NCBI GenBank assembly: GCA_963699015.1
Contig: CAVOSX010000008.1
Span: forward strand, 992,001 to 1,056,000
Source of the DNA: PALSA-505 sp963699015
Lineage (GTDB): Bacteria; Actinomycetota; Actinomycetes; Streptosporangiales; Streptosporangiaceae
Direction: 5' to 3'
Length of the DNA stretch: 64,000 nucleotides
Shown: positions 26,042-35,074 of the stretch, piece by piece
How the letters are laid out: every line of letters begins with the position of its first letter
How positions within the stretch are numbered: position 1 is the stretch's first letter
The notes under the pieces: model-generated
Databases searched by the model: none
What the model was told of the DNA's origin: nothing
The model's input: only the letters and a program-made list of their open reading frames with translations
Program-made: the position numbers and the translations under genes

Positions 26042-27760
26042 ATGAATCACGGTGCGATCACAGGTGACGGGTCGCCCCCGAGGTCGCAGCCGCCCGAGGA
26101 TTCACGCTGGAGCGGCACACCGAGGAGCGGAAGAACCGATGTTGGGCCCGGCCCGGAAGCGGCGGGCCGGGCTGAGGTGAGCGCACCCGCAGACCGGGTG
26201 CACGTATATGGCCGGCGCAGGCGGCAGGGCCGGCCGGGCATCCGGAAGATGGGCGTTCCGAACTCCTGGCCATTGCTGATCGTGCTGCTTGTGCAGGCTG
26301 CGCTGTCGCTGCGACTGGTGCGGGCCGATACGGCGTTCCAGGATGAGGCGACGTACCTGTGGACAGGGCATCTGGAGTGGGCGCACTGGTTGCACGGGGT
26401 GGCGGTACCGCCGTTCGCATCGTATTTCTCAGGAGCGCCAGTGATCTATCCGCCGCTGGGGGCGGCGGCGGACAGCGTGGGCGGCCTGGCCGGGGCCCGG
26501 GCGTTGTCGCTGGTGTTCATGCTCGGGGCAACGGTGCTGTTGTGGGGGACTGCAGGCCGACTTTTCGGCCGGCGGGCGGCTTTCTTCGCGGCGGCGCTGT
26601 TCGCGGTACTGGGACCGACGCTGCATCTCGGGTCATTCGCCACCTATGACGCGCTGGCAGTGTTTCTGGTGGCGGTCGCGGCCTGGTGCGTGGTGCGGGC
26701 CGGGCACCGGCGGGAGGGCACCGGGTGGATGGTCGCGGCGGGCGTGACGCTCGCGGTGGCCAACGCCACGGCATATGCGTCGGCGCTGTTCGACCTGGTC
26801 GTGCTGCTGCTCGCGCTGCTCACCGCCCTGCCCAGCGGCAAGCTCGCGGCCCGGCGGTGCGCGGTCCTGGTAATGGTCGTCGTGGTGCTGGTCACGGCAG
26901 GGTTGCTGGCCGGCGGCAGTTCCTACCGGGCCGGGGTCGAGCAGACCACGCTTGCGCGAGTGGCCGGGAATGACCCGCCGCTTTCGGTGCTGGCTGATGC
27001 TTGGTCGTGGACTGGGCTTGTCATCGTGCTGGCCGTGGCCGCGGTCATCATGAGTGCCGTCACGCGTCAGGGACGGACGCAGACCTGGCTGCTGGCGGTG
27101 CTGGCGGCCGCCGGCCTGCTGGGGCCGCTGGAGCAGGCGCGGCTGGAGACCTTTGACTCGCTGAACAAGCACGTGGGCCTGGGCGCCTGGTTCGCCGCGA
27201 TCGCCGCGGGCTACGCGGTGGACCGGTTCATTGCCGCGGCTCCGGACGGCCGGCCGCGGGCGCTGACCGCGGGAGCCTGCGTGGTGGCGCTGGCCTTCCC
27301 GGCGGCGCTGGGCGCCAGCCAGTCGAAGACCTTCGCCACAGACTGGCCCAACGCGTCCAGCTTCATCACGATCTTCCGCCCGCTGGCCGACCACGGCAGC
27401 GGGCACCTGCTGGTGGAGGACGCCTCCATCGCCCGGTATTACCTGCCCGCCGGGGCCCAGTGGCAGCGCTGGTCATCCACCCGCAACATCGTGCTGCCCT
27501 CGGGCGCCAATACCGGCGGCCCGTCCGGGGTCGCCGGGGTCACCGGGGACGGCAACGCCGGCGTGTACGCCGAGTTCATCACGCACGGCTACTTCTCCTA
27601 CATCGCGCTCAACTTCGCCGATACCACCCCACTGGACCACAAAATCGCCGACCAGCTGCACCGTGACCCCCACTACCACATCATCCAGGTCGTTCCCTAC
27701 GGCATCGAGATCCCGCCTCTCGGGCAGGGCACCTACGTCATCTGGAAATACGAGCCGTGA
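26042..27760 (+). CDS. GT-C (GT39/ArnT-like) membrane glycosyltransferase, cassette B
   Basis: 572 residues, ATG start. Second version of the 20181 gene with host-like codon use. Polar, Arg/Pro-rich N-terminus of about 75 residues, then helices beginning WPLLIVLLVQAALSLRLV. The GT-C acidic pair is in FQDEATYLWTGHLEWAHWLH. Other shared blocks: YFSGAPVIYPPLGAAAD, FATYDALAVFLVAVAAWCVV, LGPLEQARLETFDSLNKHVG, LGAWFAAIAAGYAV and RYYLPAGAQW. Proposed role: sugar transfer from a lipid carrier outside the membrane, onto the GT2 product or a surface protein. Donor and acceptor are unknown. GTGA overlap with the GT2 gene indicates coupled translation. Confidence 0.88.
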   Translation: MNHGAITGDGSPPRSQPPEDSRWSGTPRSGRTDVGPGPEAAGRAEVSAPADRVHVYGRRRRQGRPGIRKMGVPNSWPLLIVLLVQAALSLRLVRADTAFQDEATYLWTGHLEWAHWLHGVAVPPFASYFSGAPVIYPPLGAAADSVGGLAGARALSLVFMLGATVLLWGTAGRLFGRRAAFFAAALFAVLGPTLHLGSFATYDALAVFLVAVAAWCVVRAGHRREGTGWMVAAGVTLAVANATAYASALFDLVVLLLALLTALPSGKLAARRCAVLVMVVVVLVTAGLLAGGSSYRAGVEQTTLARVAGNDPPLSVLADAWSWTGLVIVLAVAAVIMSAVTRQGRTQTWLLAVLAAAGLLGPLEQARLETFDSLNKHVGLGAWFAAIAAGYAVDRFIAAAPDGRPRALTAGACVVALAFPAALGASQSKTFATDWPNASSFITIFRPLADHGSGHLLVEDASIARYYLPAGAQWQRWSSTRNIVLPSGANTGGPSGVAGVTGDGNAGVYAEFITHGYFSYIALNFADTTPLDHKIADQLHRDPHYHIIQVVPYGIEIPPLGQGTYVIWKYEP

Positions 27761-29340
27761 GCATCACCGAGCCAACCTCGCTGGGCAGACCCCCAGTGAG
27801 CTCGGCCACAACGACAGGCACGCCATGCCATCAGCTATCCCTGACTCTTCCCGCGCCGCCTGGCGACCGCGAGAAGTACGCCTACGTTGACCGGAACCTG
27901 CCCTACCTGACGATCACGCTCGCCGTGAGCGCCGCGTGCCTCATCATCAGCCAGATCCGGTTCGAGCTGCATGACCTCCTGCTGGCGCCCTTCCTGGTCT
28001 TCACCGTCACGTACGTGGCCTACCAGGTGATCAGCCTGCCGGTGAACTTCACCGGGCGGGGATTCGACCTGGCCGCCCACCAGGCACGGGTCGGGGCCTG
28101 GCGCCCGGTCGCATATCCGAGCGTTGACATCTACCTGCCGATCTGCGGCGAGCCGATCGAGGTGCTCCGCAACACGTGGAGCGCCGTGTTCGAGCTCATC
28201 GCGGGCTATCCGGGGCCGGCCCAGGCCTACGTCCTCGACGACGGGCCGAGCGACGAGGCCCGTTCGGTGTGCGAGTCCTACGGCTTCTGCTATGTCCGCC
28301 GACCCGACGCGCGCGCCTACAAGAAGAGCGGCAACCTGCGCCATGCATTCGCTCGCACCACGGGCGAATACCTCGTCATCCTCGATGCCGACTTCGCGCC
28401 GCGCCGCGACTTTCTCATCGAGACCCTTCCTTACATGGACGACCCGGCCATAGCGATCGTCCAGACGCCGCAGTATTTCCGGGACAGCGCCGGGCAGTCA
28501 TGGATCGAGAACGCGGCCGGCGCCATCCAGGAGGTGTTCTACCGGTCCATCCAGGTGGCCCGGGATCGCTTCGGCCAGGCCATCTGCGTCGGAACTTCCG
28601 CGATCTACCGCCGGGCCGCGCTGGAGCCGTACGGCGGGCCGACACTCATTCCTTACGCCGAAGACGTGCACACCGGGCTTGATGTCCGCCGGTCCGGCTG
28701 GTCCGTGGTCTACCTGCCCATCGTGCTCACGGCCGGCATCTGCCCGGACAACCTTGACGCGTTCGTGCGCCAGCAGTACCGGTGGTGCACCGGGAACGCA
28801 GGGATCGTGTTCTCCCGCCGGATGTGGGCGGTACGGATGACCGTCCCCGCCCGCCTCACCTACATCTCCGGGTTCTTCTACTACGCCTACACCGGCCTGC
28901 TCACGTTCTTCGGGCCCATCATCCCGATCATCATGCTGGCGTTCCTTCCCGGCCAGATCCGGCTCAGGAATTTCATCGTCCTCGCGCCTGCGATGATCGC
29001 CGGGTTCGTCCTCTACCCGCTCTGGCACCGCTCGAAATACGGGCCGTCGGTCTGGCCGCTTGGCATCGCGCGGGGGTGGGCGCACGTGTTCTCCATCTGG
29101 GACAGCGCCCGCGGCAAGACGATGAGCTGGCATCCGTCCCGGACGCCGGGCAGCGCACTGCGACGGTTCCGGGTGTGCGTCATCGGGTGGAGCGGCGGCA
29201 CGGCGCTGTTGTGGGCATCCCTGGCCATCTGGCGAACGGTGACCCTGGGCACGGTGCAGTTCGCCGTCCTGGTGTTCTTCGGCGTCCTGAACCTCGCGGT
29301 CGTGAGCCGTGTCATCTTTCCCGGGGGCAGGGCGACATGA
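27757..29340 (+). CDS. Cellulose-synthase-like GT2 glycosyltransferase, cassette B
   Basis: 527 residues; GTG overlaps the previous stop. Two N-terminal helices (LPYLTITLAVSAACLIIS; LLAPFLVFTVTYVAYQVISL), a cytoplasmic GT-A domain, then four or five C-terminal helices. Processive GT2 motifs: AYVLDDGPSDEA, ILDADFAPR (DxD at about 210-212), QTPQYF, PYAEDVHTG (general-base Asp region) and QQYRWCTG at about 339-346. These are the cellulose synthase catalytic set, which predicts a beta-linked polymer. No PilZ domain is visible, so c-di-GMP control is not expected within this chain. The nucleotide-sugar specificity cannot be read; pairing with a GH26-like enzyme makes a mannose- or glucose-based beta-glycan plausible. 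Confidence 0.92.
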   Translation: MSITEPTSLGRPPVSSATTTGTPCHQLSLTLPAPPGDREKYAYVDRNLPYLTITLAVSAACLIISQIRFELHDLLLAPFLVFTVTYVAYQVISLPVNFTGRGFDLAAHQARVGAWRPVAYPSVDIYLPICGEPIEVLRNTWSAVFELIAGYPGPAQAYVLDDGPSDEARSVCESYGFCYVRRPDARAYKKSGNLRHAFARTTGEYLVILDADFAPRRDFLIETLPYMDDPAIAIVQTPQYFRDSAGQSWIENAAGAIQEVFYRSIQVARDRFGQAICVGTSAIYRRAALEPYGGPTLIPYAEDVHTGLDVRRSGWSVVYLPIVLTAGICPDNLDAFVRQQYRWCTGNAGIVFSRRMWAVRMTVPARLTYISGFFYYAYTGLLTFFGPIIPIIMLAFLPGQIRLRNFIVLAPAMIAGFVLYPLWHRSKYGPSVWPLGIARGWAHVFSIWDSARGKTMSWHPSRTPGSALRRFRVCVIGWSGGTALLWASLAIWRTVTLGTVQFAVLVFFGVLNLAVVSRVIFPGGRAT

Positions 29341-30281
29341 GGTCGAACATGGTGGTGCTGGCGGCCCTGATAGCCGCGGCCGTCGCCCTCACCTTCACCG
29401 GGGCGCGCTTTATCTTCGTGCCCTCTCCTCCGTCGTCGTCGCACGCGTCCCTGCCTCCCACCCCGATCTCCTATATCGGCGTGTTCGAGACCGGGGCTCC
29501 GCCGCACTACAGCCCGGTCGCTGAGTTCACGCGCGCGGCCAGGAGACCGCCGAACATGGTCGCCTACTACAGCGGTTGGACGCAGCCGTTCGCGGTCTCG
29601 TTCGCGCGGACAATGTTCAGCCACGACATCATCCCGTGCGTACAGATCGATCCCACCTACGCGTCGGTCGCGGGGGTCGCCGCCGGGGCCTATGACGGCT
29701 ACCTGCGCCAGTACGCCGACAGTGTCCGGGATTTCGGTCACGCGGTTGTCATCGGCTTCGGGCACGAGATGAACGCTCCCTGGTACTCATGGGGATACGG
29801 GCACGTCCGGCCGTCGGTGTTCGTGGCCGCATGGCGGCACATCGTCACGCTGTTCCGCGATGAGGGCGCTGACAACGTCACCTGGCTGTGGACCCTCAAC
29901 CAGGACCGTCGGGGCACCGGGCCGGTCGAGCAGTGGTGGCCGGGGGCCAGGTACGTCTCCTGGGTGGGGATCGACGGCTATTACTTCCGGCCGTCGGACA
30001 CGTTCTCCAGCGCCTTCGGTCGCACCATCGATGAGGTCCGGGCGTTCACCCGCAAGCCGGTGCTGCTGTCGGAGACCGGCGTGGAGCCTGGCGCCGGGCA
30101 ATTTGCCCAAATCAGCAACCTGTTCGACGGGATGCACCGGGAGGAGACACTGGGGCTGATCTGGTTCGACAAAAGCCAGCACGGAAGCATCTACCACCAG
30201 AACTGGCGCATCGAGGACAACGCGGCGGCACAGGCGGCGTTCCGGCTCGGCATCGCGCCGCTGACCCTGGTCCGCCCCTGA
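29337..30281 (+). CDS. GH26-like membrane-anchored hydrolase, cassette B
   Basis: 314 residues from ATG 29337 (ATGA overlap); the open frame upstream belongs to the GT2 shadow. Signal-anchor MVVLAALIAAAVALTFTGAR, short Ser/Pro stalk, then the catalytic domain: ISYIGVFETGAPPHYSPV, VAYYSGWTQPF, VVIGFGHEMNAPWYSWG with acid/base Glu about 144, VTWLWTLNQDRRG, WVGIDGYYFRPSD, LLSETGVEP with nucleophile Glu about 246, and LGLIWFDKSQHG. It lacks the long cytoplasmic N-terminus of the 24554 enzyme. GH26 members cleave beta-1,4-mannan, mixed-linkage beta-glucan or beta-1,3-xylan; which applies here is unknown. Stop codon lies inside the first unit of a short tandem repeat. Confidence 0.88.
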   Translation: MRSNMVVLAALIAAAVALTFTGARFIFVPSPPSSSHASLPPTPISYIGVFETGAPPHYSPVAEFTRAARRPPNMVAYYSGWTQPFAVSFARTMFSHDIIPCVQIDPTYASVAGVAAGAYDGYLRQYADSVRDFGHAVVIGFGHEMNAPWYSWGYGHVRPSVFVAAWRHIVTLFRDEGADNVTWLWTLNQDRRGTGPVEQWWPGARYVSWVGIDGYYFRPSDTFSSAFGRTIDEVRAFTRKPVLLSETGVEPGAGQFAQISNLFDGMHREETLGLIWFDKSQHGSIYHQNWRIEDNAAAQAAFRLGIAPLTLVRP

Positions 30282-30320
30282 GCCCGGGTCAGCAGCTAAT
30301 GAGCCCGGGTAAGCAGCTGA
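30279..30320 (+). repeat. Two 21-bp tandem repeat units
   Basis: The hydrolase stop codon begins the first unit (tgagcccgggtcagcagcta...). The second unit at 30300-30320 differs at only two positions. Each unit carries in-frame stops, so the duplication adds a safety stop. Otherwise unexplained. Confidence 0.8.
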
Positions 30321-30422
30321 TTGGTCACAACAATGCGTTTCCGGTTGCCCGGCCCGCAAGCGTGTGCTCCGCTGTCCTTGGGGTAGACGCGAATCCCGCA
30401 CGCGTCTTTGGGGGTTGGTGTC

Positions 30423-31940
30423 ATGCGCGATGACAGCCCTGTTCCGCCGCTGACCCAGCGCGCACCGGGCAAGAGCAGCATGCGCAGGCCCGAACCACAG
30501 TACACACCGGTGGTATTGCCCGAGTCCGTGGTGCAGCGGGTTCGCGCCGCGCTGGAAAATTCTCGCGAGCAGGAGCAGGCAGCCCTCCCGGAGGCGGTCG
30601 GCCTCGAGGAGCTGGCTGCTTTCCAGGAGCCGCCCGTCTCGCCGGAACGGCCCGCCGCGCCGGGGCGGCCGGATGCGCAGGACCTGGCCGACTTGCCTGA
30701 TCCCGCCGCCTTGCCGAAGCAGCCCGAATCCGCTGTGCGGGTTACGAGGCACGCGACGCCCCCCTCGCCGTGGCTGCTTGTGAGCGCGGACGACGACACG
30801 CAGCAGTTCCCGGCCATCTCCGGGTCCGCGCGTACCGACCAGGAAGTTCCGGCCCGGGGTGTGACCAGCGTGCTGCCCGAGCGGGACCCGCAGTCCGGCG
30901 CGACAATCACTTCGGACAAGCACGAGCCGCCTGCCGCGGTGCCGGCGCCGCGCGGGCGAGTGCCGGCGCCCCGCGGGCGAGTGCCGGCCGCTGGCGGGCG
31001 AGCGGTGGCCGCGGAGGCCGCCCCGACCGCCGCTCCACGGGTCCGCGTCCGGCGCTACCGGATAGCAGGCGTACTGATCTCGGTCATCGTCCTGGTCGCG
31101 ACCGGGTCGGTAGCGTTCGCGCTCTCTCAGCACAACGGCGACACCAGCCACCGCGCCCCGGCCAGCCACCGGGCCCCGGCGCCCGCTCCCCTGGACATCC
31201 GCGACAAGGCGGCGAAGTGGGTCGCGAGCCAGGTCGGCGCGGCCGCCGTTGTGTCCTGCGACCCCGCGATGTGCCAGACCCTCATGGCGCACCGGTTTCC
31301 CGCCGCCCGCCTGCTCACGCTGAGCTCGGGAGGGACCGACCCGCTCCACTCGCAAGTGATCGTCGCAACCAAGGTCGTGCGCAGCGAGTTCGGCCGGCGC
31401 CTTGGTTCGGTCTACGCGCCCGCGGTCATCGCGAGCTTCGGCACCGGGAACCTGCGCATCGACGTGCGCGCGATCGCCCCGCACGGAGCAGTCGCCTATA
31501 GGTCTGCGGCGCGCAAGGACGTGCGGAACCGTAAAGCCACCGGAGCTGCGCTGCTGCGCAGTCCGCAAATCAGGACGTCGGCCGTGGCTCGCTCACAACT
31601 CGTCGCGGGCAGCGTTGACTGGCGGCTCCTGATCAGCATCGCCGACCTGGGCTCGATACGCCCGGTGTCCATCCTGGGGTTCGGCGACCGGGGACCGGGC
31701 GCCACCCCGAGCATGCCGCTGCGTTCCGCTGACCTGGCCGAGGCCGTCGGCCGCGCTGGCGGAGCCAGCCCAGCGTACGTGCGGTCGATGGTCAGCTCGC
31801 TGCGCGCGGAGGACGAAGCCTACGTCCCCGCGCACATACGGACAGTGCGGCTGAAAAACGGCCGGGCCGCCTTGCGCATCGAATTCGCCGCGCCGAGCCC
31901 GGTCGGCCTGCCCGTGCCCCCTCAGCCGGGACTGCCTTAA
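30423..31940 (+). CDS. CDPxMC membrane protein, copy 2
   Basis: 505 residues from ATG 30423; the frame is open to a TTG at 30408, but this ATG aligns with the start of copy 1. Order: conserved N-terminal patch (PPLTQRAPGKSS, VLPESVVQRVRAALEN), a long proline/alanine/glutamate-rich region with a duplicated PAPRGRV unit near residue 180, an Arg-rich stop and helix (YRIAGVLISVIVLVATGSVA), then an outer domain. The outer domain matches copy 1 closely: AAKWVASQVGAAAVVSCDPA, MCQTLM, VIVATKVVRS, VRAIAPHGAVAY, SVDWRLLISIADLGSIRPVS, LRSADLAEAVG and RIEFAAPSPVGL. The two Cys of CDPxMC are invariant. No known family recognised. Likely surface-exposed and linked to the cassettes by position. Confidence 0.78.
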   Translation: MRDDSPVPPLTQRAPGKSSMRRPEPQYTPVVLPESVVQRVRAALENSREQEQAALPEAVGLEELAAFQEPPVSPERPAAPGRPDAQDLADLPDPAALPKQPESAVRVTRHATPPSPWLLVSADDDTQQFPAISGSARTDQEVPARGVTSVLPERDPQSGATITSDKHEPPAAVPAPRGRVPAPRGRVPAAGGRAVAAEAAPTAAPRVRVRRYRIAGVLISVIVLVATGSVAFALSQHNGDTSHRAPASHRAPAPAPLDIRDKAAKWVASQVGAAAVVSCDPAMCQTLMAHRFPAARLLTLSSGGTDPLHSQVIVATKVVRSEFGRRLGSVYAPAVIASFGTGNLRIDVRAIAPHGAVAYRSAARKDVRNRKATGAALLRSPQIRTSAVARSQLVAGSVDWRLLISIADLGSIRPVSILGFGDRGPGATPSMPLRSADLAEAVGRAGGASPAYVRSMVSSLRAEDEAYVPAHIRTVRLKNGRAALRIEFAAPSPVGLPVPPQPGLP

Positions 31941-32089
31941 CGCGAGGCCTCAACCGCTGGCAGCGCCGCTTGGCCGGACCGGCGTGAATCCGTCAGCCAC
32001 TGTTCAGGTCACGGTCGATGAGACATGGCTTTCATCCGGTACCTGTGTCAGGGGCGTCGGCGAATGACCGCGCCCGGCAGGAGGAGATC

Positions 32090-33679
32090 ATGCATATCAG
32101 ACCGATGCGACGAGCCGTGGCCGTCGTGGCGGGCGTCGCGATCGTGCTTGGCGGTGGCGCGCTGGCCTCCGCGGCGGCAGGCCCTGCCGGTCACAGCGGT
32201 GCCAGTACCCCCATCGGGATCCGGCATGTGCTGCTGATCTCGGTGGACGGGATGCACCAGCAGGATCTCACCTGGTACGTGCGCAATTTCCCGCGCTCGA
32301 CGCTGGCCACCCTGGACCATCGCGGTACGGAGTACGCCAGTGCCATGACACCTTTTCCTTCGGACTCCTTCCCCGGCATGGTCGGCTAGGTGACGGGCGG
32401 CAACCCGAAGTCCACCGGCATCTACTACGACGACACCTGGAATCACGACGTGTTCCCGGCGGGGACGACGAACTGCTCAGGTCCGGTGCCCGGCGGTGAG
32501 GCCTCCTATACCGAGGTCCAAGACATCGATCTGACCAGGCTCGACGCGGGCCAGGGCCTGAAGGGGCTGCCGGGCAGCATCCTGCGGATGACCGGCAACC
32601 CGCTGCGCGTGATCAACCCGGCGAACCTGCCGGTCAACCCGAAGACGTGCAAGCCGATCTTCCCGAACCAGTACCTGAAGGTCAACACGATCTTCAACGT
32701 GGCCAGGAGTGCAGGGATGCGCACAGCCTGGTCCGACAAGCACCCCGCGTACCAGGCGCTGTCGGGGCCCTCTGGAAAGGGCCCGCAGGACTACTTCACG
32801 CCCGAGATCAACAGCAACGCCATCGGCTACACCACCGGCGACTGGACCACCGACAACGCCGCGACCATGCAGTACGACTCCTACAAGGTGCAGGCGGTCA
32901 TTAACTGGATCCGGGGCTTTGAGCACAGCGGCAGGCATTTCGTGGGCACCCCGGCCATCTTCGGGATGAACTTCCAGACCGTTTCCACCGCGCAGAAGCT
33001 GCCCGCTTCGGACGGGCTGACCGGCGGCTACCGGCCCGGCGGCAAGGTTCCGGGCCCGCTGCTGATCCGCGCGCTGAACTACGTCAACACCCAGGTTGGC
33101 CGGATGGTGACGGCGATCCGGCAGCGGGGCCTCGCCAGCAGCACCGCTATCGTCATCTCGGCCAAGCACGGTCAGTCGCCGACCGACCCGAACCGCCTGG
33201 CCCGTGTCCCCGACTCGCCGATCATCAGCGCGATCAACGCGGCGTGGGCGACCACGCATCCCAGCAACCCCAACCTCGTCATCTTCTCCACCGACGACGA
33301 CGGGATGCTGCTGTGGCTGAGCGACCGCTCGCAGCGGCGCCGCGAACTTCGTGAAGAAGTACCTGCTGACGCACCCGGCGGCCGGGAACAACATCAACGA
33401 CCAGCCGATCACGGTCTCGTCGTCCGGGCTCAGGAAGGTCTACGCGGGCGCCCAGTCCGCGGCCTTCTACGGCGTCCCCGTGAGCGATCCCCGGCACCCC
33501 GACGTTACCGGCATCGCCCAGCACGGCGTGGTCTACACCGGCGGGACGGCCAAGATCGCCGAGCACGGCGGCGACGACCCGCAGGACCGGCACGTGCCGA
33601 TCCTTGTGGTGCTGCCGCGCCAGCTGCAGGGCAGCACCGTCTTCGCCTCGGTCGAGACGACCCAGGGCCAGACCCGGGT
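32090..33679 (+). pseudogene. Secreted alkaline phosphatase family protein, decayed
   Basis: Type I phosphodiesterase/nucleotide pyrophosphatase-like enzyme. ATG 32090 follows a gaggag ribosome site; signal peptide VAVVAGVAIVLGGGALASAA. Catalytic start HVLLISVDGMHQQDL; later AIVISAKHGQSP and EHGGDDPQDRHVPILVVLP carry metal ligands. Three lesions are visible. An in-frame amber TAG at 32387-32389 sits where relatives have a sense codon (FPGMVG*VTGGNPKSTG). One extra base near 33335 separates LWLSDRSQ from AANFVKKYLLTHPAAG-type reading. The 3' end is lost: the conserved ASVETTQ runs straight into the end of the convergent acetyltransferase gene at about 33665-33679. The substitution and truncation cannot be explained by indel error, so this is probably a true pseudogene. 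Confidence 0.8.
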
Positions 33680-34965
33680 CAGAAGATCTGCGGGCACCAG
33701 GGCGCCGGATCCCAGGACATGGCGGCCGACAGCGCGGCCAGCGCGCCCCTGCGGCGCTCGGTCACCAGGCCGGCGCTGGCCAGCGAGCCGAGCCGGGTGC
33801 CGCCCAGGTAAGCGGCGCCCAGAGCTCTGACATCCATGGCCAGGTCGGCCGGGCCGGCCGCGGGTTCGCACGCGGCCGCCAGCCCCGTCCCGGAGCCGGC
33901 GGAATCAGCTCCGATGCTCGCCGTGGCCTCGGTGTGCAGCCGCCACGTGCCCCGGTTGGCCGCCAGGAGCGGATCGCTGACCTCGATGACCACGTTGACA
34001 GGGCAGGCGTACCTGCGCTGGCCCAGGGCCCGGGGCACGTCCACCAGGCGTACCCACAGGTTGTCCGCGATCCGGGGCCGGGCCCGCCGGGGGTCGGCCA
34101 GCATCTGCAGCAGCGGGTCGTCGACCGGCCGCAGGCCCGCGGTGAACTCGGTGGTCAGGTCCCGGCTGAGCAGGTCGGACCAGAGGGCCGCGGTCGCGGC
34201 CGGATCGGTGGCGATCGTCTCCCTGATGCTCAGCACGGCGTCGGGCAGGAAGGTCGGCTCATCCCACCGGCTGGTGCCCGAGTAAATCGCATATCCCCGC
34301 GGGCCGCTGTCGTCCTCGGCGAGCAGGCAGCGCAGCACGTCGGCGTCCGTCCGGCCGTTGTCGGCGGTGGCCAGCACCCGGTTCCACCACAGCTCGTCCC
34401 GGGCGAACATCCCCGGCCTGGTCGACAGCATCGTCTCGTAGACCTTGGCCAGCTCGGCCCGGACCGACTCGGGTTCGGTGAGCCTCAGCCGCAGTTCCGG
34501 CCCGGCCTGGGGCGCGTGCCGGCCCAGGACGCCTTCGCCGCGGCGGAAGCTGAAGCCCGCATGCCAGGAAGCGGTGCCGTAGCCGTAGCGTCCGTAGATC
34601 CCCGACTCGGAGGCCCACAGCGCGGCGATGGCCTCGCCCCGGTCCCTGATGTCGGCGAACTGGCGCCGGATCAGGCTGGACAAGATCCCCCGCCGCCGGT
34701 ACGTGGGCAGCACGGCGATGTACGTCACCCCCGCGACCGGGGCCATCGCGCCCGGCAGGGACAGCCGGAGGCTGTAGATCCCGGAGGTCCCGACCGGGAC
34801 GTCGCCGTCGAAGGCCGCCAGGCTCCGGTCGAACTCGAACTGCCTCATGATCTGCGCGCGCTGCTTGTCCGGCAGCGGGCGGCCGTGGAAGGCGTGCTGG
34901 TCTACCGCGTGGAGGGCGTCGAAGTCATCCGGGCCGATCGGCCGGATCGGGTAGGGATCTGCCAT
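33679..34965 (-). CDS. Eis-like GNAT N-acetyltransferase
   Basis: 428 residues, ATG start at 34965. Enhanced-intracellular-survival (Eis) type acetyltransferases acetylate amines, including aminoglycosides, with acetyl-CoA. N-terminal GNAT domain: IRPIGPDDFDALHAVDQHAF, AGVTYIAVLPTYRRRGILSS (V-P-xx-RRRG acetyl-CoA loop), ASESGIYGRYGYGTAS. A second GNAT-like domain and a C-terminal SCP2-like domain follow (RIADNLWVRLVDVPRALGQR, YLGGTRLGSLASAGLV). The chain ends PWCPQIF, keeping the terminal Phe whose carboxylate serves as catalytic base in Eis. Natural substrate unknown. Convergent with the decayed phosphatase. Confidence 0.93.
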   Translation of the reverse strand: MADPYPIRPIGPDDFDALHAVDQHAFHGRPLPDKQRAQIMRQFEFDRSLAAFDGDVPVGTSGIYSLRLSLPGAMAPVAGVTYIAVLPTYRRRGILSSLIRRQFADIRDRGEAIAALWASESGIYGRYGYGTASWHAGFSFRRGEGVLGRHAPQAGPELRLRLTEPESVRAELAKVYETMLSTRPGMFARDELWWNRVLATADNGRTDADVLRCLLAEDDSGPRGYAIYSGTSRWDEPTFLPDAVLSIRETIATDPAATAALWSDLLSRDLTTEFTAGLRPVDDPLLQMLADPRRARPRIADNLWVRLVDVPRALGQRRYACPVNVVIEVSDPLLAANRGTWRLHTEATASIGADSAGSGTGLAAACEPAAGPADLAMDVRALGAAYLGGTRLGSLASAGLVTERRRGALAALSAAMSWDPAPWCPQIF

Positions 34966-35074
34966 GCTGTCTTCCTACCCGGGTTGCGCCGTCGGGGCGA
35001 CTTGTTTATCCGCGGGATGATAGGACCCCGGGTCAGGTGCCAGAATCACGCCCGGCCGATACAGTGCGGCCATC

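Noticed and set aside
32387..32389. Amber codon as pyrrolysine or programmed readthrough
   Set aside because: No pyl genes or readthrough context visible; the same gene has a frameshift and truncated end, so simple decay explains it.
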